Assembly: GCF_016213215.1 (NCBI RefSeq)
Contig: NZ_JACRAW010000043.1
Span: 28,309 to 92,308, forward strand
DNA: 64,000 nucleotides
From: Bradyrhizobium sp.
Lineage (GTDB): Bacteria > Pseudomonadota > Alphaproteobacteria > Rhizobiales > Xanthobacteraceae
Direction of reading: 5' to 3'
Part shown: positions 34,875 to 44,660 of the stretch, piece by piece
Layout: the number at the start of each line of letters is the position of its first letter
How positions within the stretch are numbered: the first letter of the stretch is position 1
Position numbers and translations under genes: made by a program
The notes under the pieces: model-generated
What the model saw: only the letters and a program-made list of their open reading frames with translations
Told to the model about the DNA's origin: nothing
Database searches by the model: none

Positions 34875-35791
34875 TGCGGTCGCTCCGCCGATCGGAGGAA
34901 ATGGGCGTACAGTTCGTCGAGGCTGGGCGACATCACGTCCAGGTCCTCGATAGAGGTCCCTGTTGCGATAACGCGACGCAACAGGTCGATCTTCTGCTCG
35001 GGTGCGGCGTCAATCTCGACGATGTGGCCGTTGAGCCGCCGGTAGGGCGCGGACGCAGGCAGCCAGGACGGCGTCTCGCCGGAAGCGAGGCCGGATACCT
35101 TGATGCGGATCCTGGCCGGCAATCGCGCGAGGCGGCGCAATTCGCCGAGAGAGCCGTCGGCGACCTTCACGCCGCGGTTCATGATGATCACGCGTCCTGC
35201 CCGCTCCTCCAGTTCTGTCAGCGCGTGCGAGGACAAAAGGACCGTGGAGCCTTCAAAGGCAAGTCGCTGGATCACTTCATAGAAAGTCTGGCGCAATTCG
35301 GGATCGAGACCGGTCGTCGGCTCATCGAGCAACAACAATTGCGGGCGGCCGATCAACGCCTGTGCGAGGCCGAGGCGCTGGCGCATGCCCTTTGAATAGG
35401 TGCCGACGCGCCGGTCGGCGGCGGCACCCAGGCCGACGACCTCCAGGAGTTTAAGCGCCTTCGCTACCGCCTCCCGCTTGAGCCTGGCATAGAAGAGCTG
35501 CGTCTCCCTTCCGGTGAGCATCGCGTCGAAGGAAACGTACTCGGGCAGATAGCCGAGGTGGCGACGTGCGGAAAACTGGCCGGCAGCGGGATCCTCGCCC
35601 AATACCTGAACTCGGCCCTGCGTCGGGCGGATCAAGCCAAGCATCAGCTTCATGAGCGTTGTCTTGCCGGCGCCGTTGTGGCCGATCAGGGCGACCATTT
35701 CGCCCTGGCGCAGTTCGAATGAGATGCCGGATACCGCCTCGATGCGGCCGTATCGCTTGGTCACCTCGGTTGCCTGCACTCTCGGGGTCAT
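34871..35791 (-). CDS. nosF: NosF, ABC ATPase for CuZ maturation
   Basis: A 306-residue ATPase. Walker A is GHNGAGKTT, the signature GMRQRLGLAQAL replaces LSGGQ, and Walker B is LLLLDEPTTGLDP. It energises the NosDFY complex. I start it at 35791, where ATG overlaps the nosD stop (ATGA); the longer frame to 35953 runs inside nosD and is not coding. The C-terminal domain after residue about 220 is the regulatory extension seen in NosF. Confidence 0.93.
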   Translation of the reverse strand: MTPRVQATEVTKRYGRIEAVSGISFELRQGEMVALIGHNGAGKTTLMKLMLGLIRPTQGRVQVLGEDPAAGQFSARRHLGYLPEYVSFDAMLTGRETQLFYARLKREAVAKALKLLEVVGLGAAADRRVGTYSKGMRQRLGLAQALIGRPQLLLLDEPTTGLDPELRQTFYEVIQRLAFEGSTVLLSSHALTELEERAGRVIIMNRGVKVADGSLGELRRLARLPARIRIKVSGLASGETPSWLPASAPYRRLNGHIVEIDAAPEQKIDLLRRVIATGTSIEDLDVMSPSLDELYAHFLRSAERPQ

Positions 35792-37179
35792 GGCCTGGGT
35801 CCTTCCGCGACCTTGCGGCGCGCCGGTGGCGACATCAGGGGGTGGCGATCGAGGACACCTCCGGGCAGGAGGGCGGGAAACTGTCCCTGAGCCCAGCGGA
35901 TCACCTGCACCGCGGGGCTGTTGATCAGCACTTTCGCGGCAGGTGCGGTCCACAGCACCCGGTCGATCAGGTCGTTAGGCCGGTACGCCGTGTCGGCAAT
36001 GCCGTCGCCGTCGAGATCGAAAGCCGGGTTATCGCTCCAGTAGTTGCCACGTCCGTTCTTGGACCAGTCGAGGTGGCGAGTGCCGACGTATTTGATCTGG
36101 TTGGCATTATTGACGAACGCATTGCCGGTGATGGTGTTGCGTTCGGAACCTGCGGTGAAATGAACGCCGATTTCGCAGCCCTCAAACCAGTTGTTCTCGA
36201 GCCTGTTGTGGTTGGTGTTGTAAATGAAAACGCATTTCTCCGGCCCCGTGCGCGCGCCCTTGAGTGCGGCGGAGATAGCTGCCTCCGATTGCGGGATGCC
36301 TTCGTCCGGCGTGCGGCTATCCGGGATCGCCCAGCGGTCTGCCGGCTGCAAACCTCCGACTACGCTGTTGCCTGTGATTTGCGAGCCGTTTGCCGCATTG
36401 AACAGGATGCCGCGATCACGATCGTGGTCGGAGATATTGTCCCGAACGATCAGCCGATTGGAGAACATGAACGCGTAGCCTATCGTGTTCCTGTTCGAGA
36501 CGTTGTTTGTTATCTCTCCGTCATTGGCGTACATGTAGTGGATAGCGAAACGAAGGTCGCTGAATCGGTTGCCGCTGAACAGATTGTTGCGGCTTGAGAT
36601 GACGAAAATGCCGTCGCGCCCATAACGGACATCATTGTCGATCACCTTCGCACCCGGCGCATTCCAGACCGAAACGCCGTTACCTGCCTCGCTGACGCGA
36701 ACCTGACGCAAGCCGGTGACGTCATTGCGGCGAACGATGGCGTCGGCAGCCCCGTGCACATAGATGCCAAACAGATTGTCGTCCAGCCGATTGTCCTCGA
36801 TGACCGCGCCGCGCGCGGACTGATCGATGAAGATACCGGAGTCCATTGTCTCGAGCGATCGTCCGGACCCGCGCACGTCGAGTCCGCGTATCACGGCCCC
36901 GGCGGCGGCAACCGTGACAACGCTGCCGCGTCCCGCACCAGTAACCACGGTCCCCGCTCGGCCGGCAAGGGTAATGCGGTGAGAGATCCGCAGCGGTCCG
37001 CGATAGATACCGGCCGAAAGATGCACTTCATCGCCGTCCGCGGCCTGATCGAGCACCGTCTGCACGTCGCCATGTTCCGGCGATACAGAAAGCTCGGCTG
37101 CCGATGCACACGTGGTCAGGCTGGCGGCGGCAAGCGCCGCCAACCCAAGCTGCATCATATCGTACGCAAGGCGCCTCAT
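35788..37179 (-). CDS. nosD: NosD, periplasmic beta-helix copper/sulfur maturation protein
   Basis: A 463-residue exported protein. It has a signal peptide (LGLAALAAASLTTCASA) and then a right-handed beta-helix of CASH repeats, visible as many N-x-hydrophobic steps such as VIEDNRLDDNLFGIYV, KVIDNDVRYGRDGIFV and RNTITGNAFVNN. NosD delivers copper, received from NosL, and takes part in CuZ assembly in NosZ. The ATG overlaps the nosZ stop by one base. The N-terminus contains a Cys in the signal region, but no proper lipobox. Confidence 0.93.
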   Translation of the reverse strand: MRRLAYDMMQLGLAALAAASLTTCASAAELSVSPEHGDVQTVLDQAADGDEVHLSAGIYRGPLRISHRITLAGRAGTVVTGAGRGSVVTVAAAGAVIRGLDVRGSGRSLETMDSGIFIDQSARGAVIEDNRLDDNLFGIYVHGAADAIVRRNDVTGLRQVRVSEAGNGVSVWNAPGAKVIDNDVRYGRDGIFVISSRNNLFSGNRFSDLRFAIHYMYANDGEITNNVSNRNTIGYAFMFSNRLIVRDNISDHDRDRGILFNAANGSQITGNSVVGGLQPADRWAIPDSRTPDEGIPQSEAAISAALKGARTGPEKCVFIYNTNHNRLENNWFEGCEIGVHFTAGSERNTITGNAFVNNANQIKYVGTRHLDWSKNGRGNYWSDNPAFDLDGDGIADTAYRPNDLIDRVLWTAPAAKVLINSPAVQVIRWAQGQFPALLPGGVLDRHPLMSPPARRKVAEGPRP

Positions 37180-39107
37180 CAGACGTTTCGTGGGTGCACC
37201 AGCATGCGTCCGCGCATTTCCATATGCATGGCGTGGCAGAACCAGGTGCAGAAGTACCAGTAGACTCCGGGCCTGTCGGCAACGAAGGTCACCGACGAGG
37301 TCTGCTGCGGATCGATCTCCATGTTGATGCCGTAGTTGACGATGCAGAAGCCGTGGGTCAGGTCCTCGACGTCATCGATATTGGTGACGTAGACCGTCAC
37401 TTCGTCGCCCTGTTTGACATCGAACTTGTCGAGCGCGTAGGCAGGCGCGCTCGAATACATGTAGACGCGCACCTTGTTGCCGTCGCGCACGACCTTGGCG
37501 TCGCTCTCGAGAGTGACGCCGTCGGCGGCCGCCTGCTTGCGCGCATCCTCGAAGAACGGATCGTCGCGCTTCCAGATGCTGAGGACGCGGCCCTCGAGCT
37601 TGGAGCGATGCACTATCACGGCGTCATGCGGTTCAGCAAAGCTTGGACCGTCATGGACGAGCTGCATACGGTCGCCGGAAATGTCGATCAGCTGATCGTT
37701 CTCCGGCTTCAGCGGACCGACATTCAGGAACCGATCCTTCGAGAACTTGTTCAGCGACAGGAGCCACTTGCTGTCCGCCTCCTTGGTCTCACCCATCGAG
37801 GAGTGGTTGTGGCCCGGCTGATAGTGCACGTCGAGCTTATGAACGATCGGGTTGACCTTCTCGCCCCTGAACGCTCGCCTGGCGAGTTCGATGTTCCACT
37901 TGCAGACCTGGCTGTCGAGGAACAGTGTGGTGTAGGCGTTGCCCTTGCCGTCGAACGCGGTATGCAGCGGACCAAGCCCAAGCTCGGGTTCGGCGACCAC
38001 GACGTCGCGCGGCTTGATCTTGTCCTCGAACAACTGGTCGACCAGGCGAACATCGATCACCGTTACGGTTGGTGCGAGCTTGCCGTTGGCGACGACGTGA
38101 ATGCCGTCCGGAGCGGTATTCAGGCCGTGTGGCGAGTTGGACACCGGGACGTAGCGCGTGTAAGGCGAGCCATGCCGGCCATCGATGACCGGCACGCCAT
38201 TCATCTCCTTGTAATCCCCCTTCTTGACAGCCTCCTCGATCCGCTTGATGTTGAAAATGGTGACCCAGTCCTGCTCGCTTGCGGTCATTTCGGCGAGTGT
38301 GACGCCTCTTTCGGAATTGTAGCAGGTCGAAAACGCATATTTTCCCTGGTAATCGGCATCGGTGTTGTCGAGGTTGCCGTCGACGATCACCTGCCAGGCG
38401 ACCTTCATCGTATCCCCATCGACGGCCGAGAAGATCGACGAATATTTCGACTTGTCATCGAGCACCTTGCCGTCGTTCGGCAGGGGTACCTCGTATTCGC
38501 CGTTGCAGAACAGGTATCCGGTGCGCGGATACTTTTGCGGGCGCATGCCGTGGATCGTGTACTGGTTGGGAACTTCGACGATCTTGTCGCACTTCATGAT
38601 GTCGGTGCGAATGCGGGCGAGACGCGTGTTGGCCTTGTCATTGATAAACACGTATCGCCCGTCATAAGTGCCGTCAGTGAACGACATGTGCGGATGGTGC
38701 GTGTCGCCGTTCTGCCAGTCAGTATTCGCGCGCCCCTTGAGCCGTTCGCGCGTCTCGGGTGTCAACCCTTCGGTCAGTATCTTGATCGACTCGTTGGTTT
38801 GACCCCAGCCCGTTGCACTGCAACGGTTGAACACCGGAATGCGCATCAGTTCGCGCATGGAGGGCATGCCGATGATGCGCACCTCACCCGTCTGTCCGCT
38901 CGAGAAGAAGACGTAGTATTCGTCGAGTTCGCCCGGAGCGACCTCGGCCTTCTGAGCGCCCGCGCGGGCCGGCGGGCGAGTCTGCGCGGCGGCCGGTTCG
39001 GCCACCTTGCCGACGCCAAGCCCGGCGGCAATACCCGCGGCGCCAATCGCGGCTGTTCCGACCACCTGACGGCGGCTGATTGAAACCCTATCATCCTCGC
39101 GAGCCAT
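37179..39107 (-). CDS. nosZ: Nitrous oxide reductase, Tat-exported (clade I)
   Basis: A 642-residue NosZ. The Tat motif SRRQVVG starts at residue 11, which marks the clade I (Tat) type. CuA ligands are readable near the C-terminus: Cys620, Trp622, Cys624, His628 and Met631 in [13 protein letters not shown], offset by two from the P. stutzeri numbering. Histidines for CuZ lie in the N-terminal propeller (for example [16 protein letters not shown]). It reduces N2O to N2 in the periplasm with electrons from cytochrome c or cupredoxin. The ATG at 39107 follows AAAAGGAGACAAAG and lies within the 3' end of nosR. Confidence 0.97.
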   Translation of the reverse strand: MAREDDRVSISRRQVVGTAAIGAAGIAAGLGVGKVAEPAAAQTRPPARAGAQKAEVAPGELDEYYVFFSSGQTGEVRIIGMPSMRELMRIPVFNRCSATGWGQTNESIKILTEGLTPETRERLKGRANTDWQNGDTHHPHMSFTDGTYDGRYVFINDKANTRLARIRTDIMKCDKIVEVPNQYTIHGMRPQKYPRTGYLFCNGEYEVPLPNDGKVLDDKSKYSSIFSAVDGDTMKVAWQVIVDGNLDNTDADYQGKYAFSTCYNSERGVTLAEMTASEQDWVTIFNIKRIEEAVKKGDYKEMNGVPVIDGRHGSPYTRYVPVSNSPHGLNTAPDGIHVVANGKLAPTVTVIDVRLVDQLFEDKIKPRDVVVAEPELGLGPLHTAFDGKGNAYTTLFLDSQVCKWNIELARRAFRGEKVNPIVHKLDVHYQPGHNHSSMGETKEADSKWLLSLNKFSKDRFLNVGPLKPENDQLIDISGDRMQLVHDGPSFAEPHDAVIVHRSKLEGRVLSIWKRDDPFFEDARKQAAADGVTLESDAKVVRDGNKVRVYMYSSAPAYALDKFDVKQGDEVTVYVTNIDDVEDLTHGFCIVNYGINMEIDPQQTSSVTFVADRPGVYWYFCTWFCHAMHMEMRGRMLVHPRNV

Positions 39108-41433
39108 CTTTGTCTCCTTTTGGTTGTGAACGGCGGGTTGGATCTGCGGACGCAACGGCGGGAGCAGGAACCGGCCTTCCCGCGTGCGTGATGATCGTCT
39201 TCGGGCCGGCTCCGCCGGCGCGCATGGAAGGGGAGGACATGGCCTCGAACTTTTCGCGCTTGAGCCGCACCTGGATCATGTGGGGGCAGCGCTGGTCGTC
39301 GTAATAGAGTTCCTGGCAGTGCATGCAGTAGATGCACTCATTGACGTTGATGTGCCCCTCCGGATGGATCGACTGGACCGGGCATTCCTTGGCGCAGCGC
39401 TGACAGGGTGAGCCGCACTCCCTCCAGCGGCGCAGCCATTCAAACGTCCGGATGCGGCCTGGAATGGCAAGCGCAGCGCCAAGCGGGCAGAGATAGCGGC
39501 AGAAGAAGCGTTCGATGAACAGGCCGATCACGAGTAGCACGCCCGCATAGGCAACGAACGGCCAGTCGCGCGCGAACTTGAGAATGATCGCCGTCTTGAA
39601 CGGCTCGACCTCGGCAAAGGTCTCCGCCATCGCGACGGAGTAGAGGGACATTCCGAACAGGCCAAGGAAGATGATGTATTTGATCGGCCACAAACGCTCG
39701 TGCAGGCCCCAGGGCACCGTGATCTGCGGCACCTTCAGCCACTTCGCGATCGCGTTGGTGAGTTCCTGCAGCGCGCCGAACGGGCACAGCCATCCGCAAA
39801 AGGGACCGCGTCCCCAGAACAGAAGGGCGGAAGCCGTCGCCGACCACAGGATGAAGATCAGTGGTGCGGTCAGGAAGAACTCCCACCGAAAGCCGGTGAC
39901 CAGGGCATTGGTAAACGTCACCACGTTGACCACCGAGAGCTGGGCGTTGGCGTACCAGCCGAGCCAGAACAGCACGAAGACGAGATACAAACGCCGGACC
40001 CAGGTGTAGAGCGTGGGCCGTCGCACCAGGACGTTCTGGAAGAAGAAGATCGCGGTCAGCACCATCAGCGCCAGCGCGGTGATGGCGATCGAAGTCGGCT
40101 GCGAACGCCAGATTCGCATCCATAACGGCTCTTCGTCCGGGTTCGCGACAGGCTGTGCCGCCGGAGAAGATGCCTGCGGCGGGGGGGCCGGCGCGGTTGC
40201 CGGCACTGTGACGGCGCGTTGCTCGCGCTTAAGGTAGCGATCGGGCAGGACGTAATCGAGATCGAAGGTCAAGAACGCCTTGTCGCGCCCGCCTATATTT
40301 CTCTGGACCAGCAATTGCAGCTGCCAGGGTTGGGTGGGATCCATGGTGAATTCCGGCGGCGTGACGAAGAGACCGATTTCGCTGAAGTGTGGTGCGCCTG
40401 AAGCGGCAAGTGCGCCGAGGCGCGTATGGTTCCGATCACGGAACCGGGTGCTCGAGCCTTCCTGCAGGATTTCGATGCGGTCGAAGATGGCGCCGCGCAC
40501 GTAGGCCGAGCCCTTGAACGAATAGACGCCATTTCCGGCGATGAGGATCGCCTGCTGCCCGGGCTGCAGACGCTGCTTCAGACGTTGGTAGCTCTCGTCC
40601 CCAAGGAGGCTGCGGCCGGTTGTCGGTGCGCTGACGAGGGCAACGTAAAGGTCGATGAAGCTGTCGCCTGGGTCGCCTGGTTCCGGATCTTGCGCCGCGG
40701 CAGCATTGCCGGATTTAGCGAAGGCCTCGTTGATGTCCCCGATCGTCAAATTGAGCCGTCGCACCGAGCCGTCGCCGACGAGGCTCGCCCAGTCTCGTAC
40801 CTCGCTATGCTCAAGGTCGAGTGTCTTGATGACGGGCGGCAGCGCAGCTTGTCCGGGAGCCGAACCGCCGGCGGCGATCCGTCCGGTGCGGATCAGCCGC
40901 ACCGCCGAGCGTACCACGCTGTCGCTCATGACCAGCACGGTCACGGTGGCGCCGCTGATGATGTCGACCTGCGGCGAATGTTCGCTGCCTGCGGCGACCG
41001 GCTTCATGTCCTTGCCGATCAGGTTGTTCACCGAGGCGACGATGCGCGCCTCCGGAATCCCAATCAGGACAATGGGTTCCTTGTGATCGACAAGCTTCAT
41101 GGCGGTGATCACGCCGTTGGCATCGATGCCGACGAGGATATGGATCGGCTTGCCTGAGTATCCGATAGCGTTGGCGAAATCCGAGTTCAGGTAGACAAAC
41201 CCGCGCAGCCGATCGGCCTGGTAGACGGGAACAACAGGTGGATCGCCCTGCGGCGGACCGAAACGGTCGGCGTCATGAAAGAACTCGGCCGGCGTGGTCT
41301 TCGGCAGAAACGTGGGAAGCTCGCTTGCGGCAGCGGCGCTTCGTGTCCAGAATGTCGCGCAGGTTGTGATCGCAACCGCCAGGGCGAGCACGGTTAGCCG
41401 CCGTTGCGAGGCGATGATAGAACTCCAAACCAT
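39091..41433 (-). CDS. nosR: NosR, membrane flavoprotein and iron-sulfur electron donor to N2O reduction
   Basis: A 780-residue polytopic protein. An N-terminal signal or helix is followed by a periplasmic FMN-binding domain with SGATVTVL, where the Thr receives FMN from NosX. Several helices follow, with [11 protein letters not shown] and [11 protein letters not shown] cytoplasmic motifs, and a C-terminal pair of [4Fe-4S] motifs ([20 protein letters not shown]). It feeds quinol electrons towards NosZ. The ATG at 41433 is favoured by GAGGTGCGC upstream; in-frame ATGs at 41463 and 41484 are possible. The end overlaps nosZ by 17 bases. It is divergent from the rubrerythrin-like gene. Confidence 0.95.
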   Translation of the reverse strand: MVWSSIIASQRRLTVLALAVAITTCATFWTRSAAAASELPTFLPKTTPAEFFHDADRFGPPQGDPPVVPVYQADRLRGFVYLNSDFANAIGYSGKPIHILVGIDANGVITAMKLVDHKEPIVLIGIPEARIVASVNNLIGKDMKPVAAGSEHSPQVDIISGATVTVLVMSDSVVRSAVRLIRTGRIAAGGSAPGQAALPPVIKTLDLEHSEVRDWASLVGDGSVRRLNLTIGDINEAFAKSGNAAAAQDPEPGDPGDSFIDLYVALVSAPTTGRSLLGDESYQRLKQRLQPGQQAILIAGNGVYSFKGSAYVRGAIFDRIEILQEGSSTRFRDRNHTRLGALAASGAPHFSEIGLFVTPPEFTMDPTQPWQLQLLVQRNIGGRDKAFLTFDLDYVLPDRYLKREQRAVTVPATAPAPPPQASSPAAQPVANPDEEPLWMRIWRSQPTSIAITALALMVLTAIFFFQNVLVRRPTLYTWVRRLYLVFVLFWLGWYANAQLSVVNVVTFTNALVTGFRWEFFLTAPLIFILWSATASALLFWGRGPFCGWLCPFGALQELTNAIAKWLKVPQITVPWGLHERLWPIKYIIFLGLFGMSLYSVAMAETFAEVEPFKTAIILKFARDWPFVAYAGVLLVIGLFIERFFCRYLCPLGAALAIPGRIRTFEWLRRWRECGSPCQRCAKECPVQSIHPEGHINVNECIYCMHCQELYYDDQRCPHMIQVRLKREKFEAMSSPSMRAGGAGPKTIITHAGRPVPAPAVASADPTRRSQPKGDKDGSRG

Positions 41434-41640
41434 GCGCACCTCAGGAAGGAATGGCGCGCCCATCACGGGCGCGTTTTCCTTCAAATGTTCCTGAATTTGG
41501 ACGAGGGGGCGTCGCCGCTGACAGCCCGATCGGGATCATTGATCCAACCACCGCAAATTGACTCCGGTTCGCGTCGGCTGTCTAGTCGTAAGAAGTCGAC
41601 CGAGTTTGTGCTGGAGCAAACTCAGCTACGCAGGTGCGTC
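41434..41640. promoter_or_regulatory. Divergent promoter region nosR / rubrerythrin-like gene
   Basis: Holds the promoters for the nos operon and the 41641 gene. A palindrome GGATCATTGATCC lies at 41533-41545. It is not a canonical FNR/NNR box (TTGAT-N4-ATCAA), and no other clear box was found by eye. Confidence 0.35.
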
Positions 41641-42549
41641 ATGTTGCTAACGCGAACGCTACACCTGAAAAATGAACCGACGGGAACTTTGCACTCCCTC
41701 GACGAGCTGTTTGCCCTGGCGAACGCGATGGAGAAGGAAGCGGCCGATTGCTATGCCGATCTCGCGGCGGAGATGCGGCTGCAGAACAGGAGCGACCTTG
41801 CGGAGGTCTTTGCGGAGCTCTCCGCTGCAGAGCGCGGGCATGTCGACAGTGTGGCGCGGTGGTCGCAATCGCGCTTGGGCAGGCCGCCAGATCCGGCGCT
41901 GGTGCGTTGGGAAGCACCCGAAACCTTCGATGCCGAGACGATGGCCGAGATTAAGGCGTCGCAATTGCTGACGCCTTACCGCGCTCTGTCGACGGCCGTG
42001 CGCAATGAGGAGCGCGCGTTTGCCTTTTGGTCCTATGTTGCAGCTTTCACGCCGGATCCCGAGATCAAGAAGGCTGCCGAAGCAATGGCCCGGGAGGAAC
42101 TGGGGCATGTCGCTACGTTGAGGAAGGAGCGCCGCCGCTCCTACCATCGCGAGCGGGAAAGCGGCGCAGGCGATCGGACCCGCGCGGCGGCAGGAGACGG
42201 GCAAGTGGACGCGGGTGTTCTTGAGCGCCGGCTGGCGGAGCTTCTGGCCGGCGAGGAGGAGCGAATTGAGGATGTTTCGCGCCATCGCCTCTTTGAACTG
42301 CGGGAAGAAACGAAGCTCATGGCCGCGGACGCGGCAGGGCTCGCGCGCTTTCCGGCATCTCTCATGACGGCAGATGACACAACCATAGCAGAGGCCCTGG
42401 TTGATGGTTATCTTGAGGGCGCCGAACGTTCCAATGACGCCGAACGGCTGGAACGGCTGCAGTCGCTCGCAGGGCGCGCAATTTCTCGCCTGGCGTGGTT
42501 GCGGAGCCTGGCGGCTGGCACCGAACCAAGGCGTAGCGACAAAGATTGA
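41641..42549 (+). CDS. Rubrerythrin/ferritin-like diiron-domain protein
   Basis: A 302-residue protein. The N-terminal 160 residues form a four-helix ferritin-like domain with the diiron ligand pattern: Glu31/Glu33 in AMEKEAADCY, E64-R-G-H67, Glu124 in NEERAFAFW, and E153-L-G-H156. The C-terminal half is charged and helical without a rubredoxin domain. Related rubrerythrins reduce peroxide or sense oxidants. The ATG at 41641 is preferred; the longer frame to 41404 runs through the promoter region. Divergent position next to nosR suggests a role linked to micro-oxic or N-oxide conditions, but this is only context. Confidence 0.78.
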   Translation: MLLTRTLHLKNEPTGTLHSLDELFALANAMEKEAADCYADLAAEMRLQNRSDLAEVFAELSAAERGHVDSVARWSQSRLGRPPDPALVRWEAPETFDAETMAEIKASQLLTPYRALSTAVRNEERAFAFWSYVAAFTPDPEIKKAAEAMAREELGHVATLRKERRRSYHRERESGAGDRTRAAAGDGQVDAGVLERRLAELLAGEEERIEDVSRHRLFELREETKLMAADAAGLARFPASLMTADDTTIAEALVDGYLEGAERSNDAERLERLQSLAGRAISRLAWLRSLAAGTEPRRSDKD

Positions 42550-42591
42550 CGGCGCAATGGGAAGGTGGGCCTCGGCACGAAACGGCGACTC

Positions 42592-43944
42592 TCAGGACAG
42601 AGCCGCCAGCTTGTTCAGGACGAGGTGGACAGCCGCGCCGTCGTAGCGCGAGCGCTCGATGCGCAACTGGCCGCCGTATAGCGCGGCGAGATCATGGGTA
42701 ATTGCCAGCCCGAGCCCGGTGCCGGGCATCTTCTCGTCGAGCCTTACACCGATGCCGAATACGGCCTGCCGGTGTTCGGCGGGTATTCCAGGCCCATCGT
42801 CTTCGACCAGGATTTCGACCTTGTCTCCGAGATCCCGCAGCGAGACGACAACGCGTTCACGCGCCCATTTGGCGGCGTTGTCGATCAGATTGCCGACCAT
42901 TTCTGTCAGATCATTTGGGTCGCACGCCACGACCGTGTCGGTCGCGTCGCTATCCAATTCGAATGCCTTTCCGCGGCCGGCGTTCAGTCGGGAGAAGGCG
43001 CTGATCACGTCGCGAACGACATCGGCGGGATGCGAGAAGGCTCCGGCATTGGTCAATGACGAAGCCCGTGCGCGCGCCGTCTGATAGTCGATGAGAAGAG
43101 CCATCCGCGAGCACTGTTCAGAGAGAAGCCGCGCGGTTTCGCTGTGGCCCCGCTCTTCGAGTTCTTTGGCCTCCGCGGACAGGACGGCGAGCGGCGTCTT
43201 CAGGGCATGGGCGAAATTGCCGGCAAGAACGCGGGCGCGTTCGACCATGTTCAGGTTGGCCGCTATCATTCCGTTGAGTTCGGTGACCAGCGGCTGGACC
43301 TCGGAAGGCAGATCATCGGGAAGCTGCCGGTTCTGTCCTGACCGCACCGCGATCACTTCCTGACGGATGCGCGCCAGCGGATGCAGGCCGTAGGCGATCT
43401 GGGCGTAGGCGCCTCCAATGAGTCCGATGGCGATTATGCCGAGCGACGCGGCCAGCGGCAGATGTATGCGAGTCATCTCTTCATCGATCAGGCGTTCGTC
43501 AACGCCCATGCGAACCTCAATCGGCTGCTTCAGGTGCAGCGGTTGAAGGAGCTTTCGAATCAGACGCATTGGGCCGGTTGGCCCATCGACGCTGGCACTC
43601 TTGTCGTCCTCACTGCTCGGACCGGCCGGGAGAAACAGCGCGTCCTGAAGCGAAGCCGAGCGGAGGGTTGCGCCATCCTGGAGATGTACCTGCCAGTAGA
43701 GACCGGACCGCGCCGGGGCAAATCGAGCATCGCTCAGGGGCCGCGTCAGGACAGGTGTGCGGCGGGAATCGATCTGGACCAGGCCGGCAAGTTCTTCCGA
43801 GTGATCAAGCAGGTCATGTTCGAACTGTGAAACGACAACGCTACGAAGTATCGCAGCAAGAACGAATCCGCTGAAACAGAGTCCGATCGAGACCCAAAGT
43901 GCAGCGCCTATGATCAGTCGGGCACGAAAGTTCCGGCGGAGCAT
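42592..43944 (-). CDS. Sensor histidine kinase (PhoQ/EnvZ type)
   Basis: A 450-residue membrane sensor. TM1 is at residues about 10-32 and TM2 at about 163-186, enclosing a periplasmic sensor domain of roughly 130 residues. A HAMP-like linker precedes the phospho-acceptor His246 in NFAHALKTPL. The catalytic domain shows NLIDNAAKWA (N box), VEDDGPGIP (G1) and GTGLGLAI (G2). It phosphorylates the response regulator whose stop is 4 bases from its start. It is the last gene of a run with ccmFGHI. The signal is not known from sequence; the periplasmic loop is unusually rich in Ser/Asp. Confidence 0.92.
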   Translation of the reverse strand: MLRRNFRARLIIGAALWVSIGLCFSGFVLAAILRSVVVSQFEHDLLDHSEELAGLVQIDSRRTPVLTRPLSDARFAPARSGLYWQVHLQDGATLRSASLQDALFLPAGPSSEDDKSASVDGPTGPMRLIRKLLQPLHLKQPIEVRMGVDERLIDEEMTRIHLPLAASLGIIAIGLIGGAYAQIAYGLHPLARIRQEVIAVRSGQNRQLPDDLPSEVQPLVTELNGMIAANLNMVERARVLAGNFAHALKTPLAVLSAEAKELEERGHSETARLLSEQCSRMALLIDYQTARARASSLTNAGAFSHPADVVRDVISAFSRLNAGRGKAFELDSDATDTVVACDPNDLTEMVGNLIDNAAKWARERVVVSLRDLGDKVEILVEDDGPGIPAEHRQAVFGIGVRLDEKMPGTGLGLAITHDLAALYGGQLRIERSRYDGAAVHLVLNKLAALS

Positions 43945-43948
43945 TGGC

Positions 43949-44611
43949 CTATCCTATGCGGTATCCCATGCCTCGAACGGTGCGGATAGTTTCCCGGCCC
44001 AGCTTCTTTCGCAGTCGAGCGATGTAGACCTCGACCGTGTTGGAATCGCGAAAGTCGTTCACGGAATAGATGTGATCCAGCAGTTCGTTCTGAGAAACGA
44101 TGCGTTCAATGCGGTGCATGAGATAGTGAAGAATACGCATCTCAAGTGCGGTCAGGTCGACGGTACGGCCGGCCTTCTTGACAATACCAAGCGCGGCATT
44201 GATCTCGATGTCGCCGTGCCGGATCGTCGGGTCTGGTTTGCCGATCGAGCGGCGGAGCAGTGAGCGCAGTCGTGCGACAAGTTCCTGCGGTTGAACCGGC
44301 TTTTCCAGGTAATCGTCGGCGCCGGCGTTGAGTCCGTTCACTCGTTCGACCCATCCGCTTCGTGCGCTGAGGATCACTACCGGCAAATTGCGGCCGGCGT
44401 GCCGCCAACGTCGGAGGACGTCGAGGCCCGACATGGCGGGCAGGCCGAGGTCCAGCACAGCGGCATCATAGGTCTGGGTGTCTCCGAGCAGCCAGCCCTT
44501 GTTGCCGTCGCCGGCGAGGTCAGCGACAAATCCCGCCTCGGTCAAGCTGGCCTTGATCCGATGCGCGAACGCTGCCTCGTCTTCTATTACAAGTATGCGA
44601 ATGTTGCTCAC
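43949..44611 (-). CDS. OmpR/PhoP-family response regulator
   Basis: A 220-residue response regulator. Receiver domain: VIEDEAAF acidic pair, phospho-acceptor Asp54 in AVLDLGLP, and Lys in LEKPVQP. C-terminal winged helix: VDLTALEMRILHYLM and NTVEVYIARLRKKLG...IRTVRGMGYRIG, the OmpR-type DNA-binding end. I use GTG 44611, which gives the normal length; the longer open frame to 45295 is antisense to ccmI. OmpR-type proteins bind tandem direct repeats about 11 bases apart, and such repeats (TTCAG-N6-TTCAG) occur upstream of ccmF and the multiheme genes in this window. Confidence 0.92.
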   Translation of the reverse strand: MSNIRILVIEDEAAFAHRIKASLTEAGFVADLAGDGNKGWLLGDTQTYDAAVLDLGLPAMSGLDVLRRWRHAGRNLPVVILSARSGWVERVNGLNAGADDYLEKPVQPQELVARLRSLLRRSIGKPDPTIRHGDIEINAALGIVKKAGRTVDLTALEMRILHYLMHRIERIVSQNELLDHIYSVNDFRDSNTVEVYIARLRKKLGRETIRTVRGMGYRIG

Positions 44612-44660
44612 CGTTCGGTTGATGTTGGTCTTCCTGAAAGAATCTATGCGGATGAAACTG

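Noticed and set aside
37104..39083. Plus-strand frame of 659 codons opposite nosZ
   Set aside because: Shadow of nosZ codon bias; nosZ is unambiguous by its CuA motif and length.
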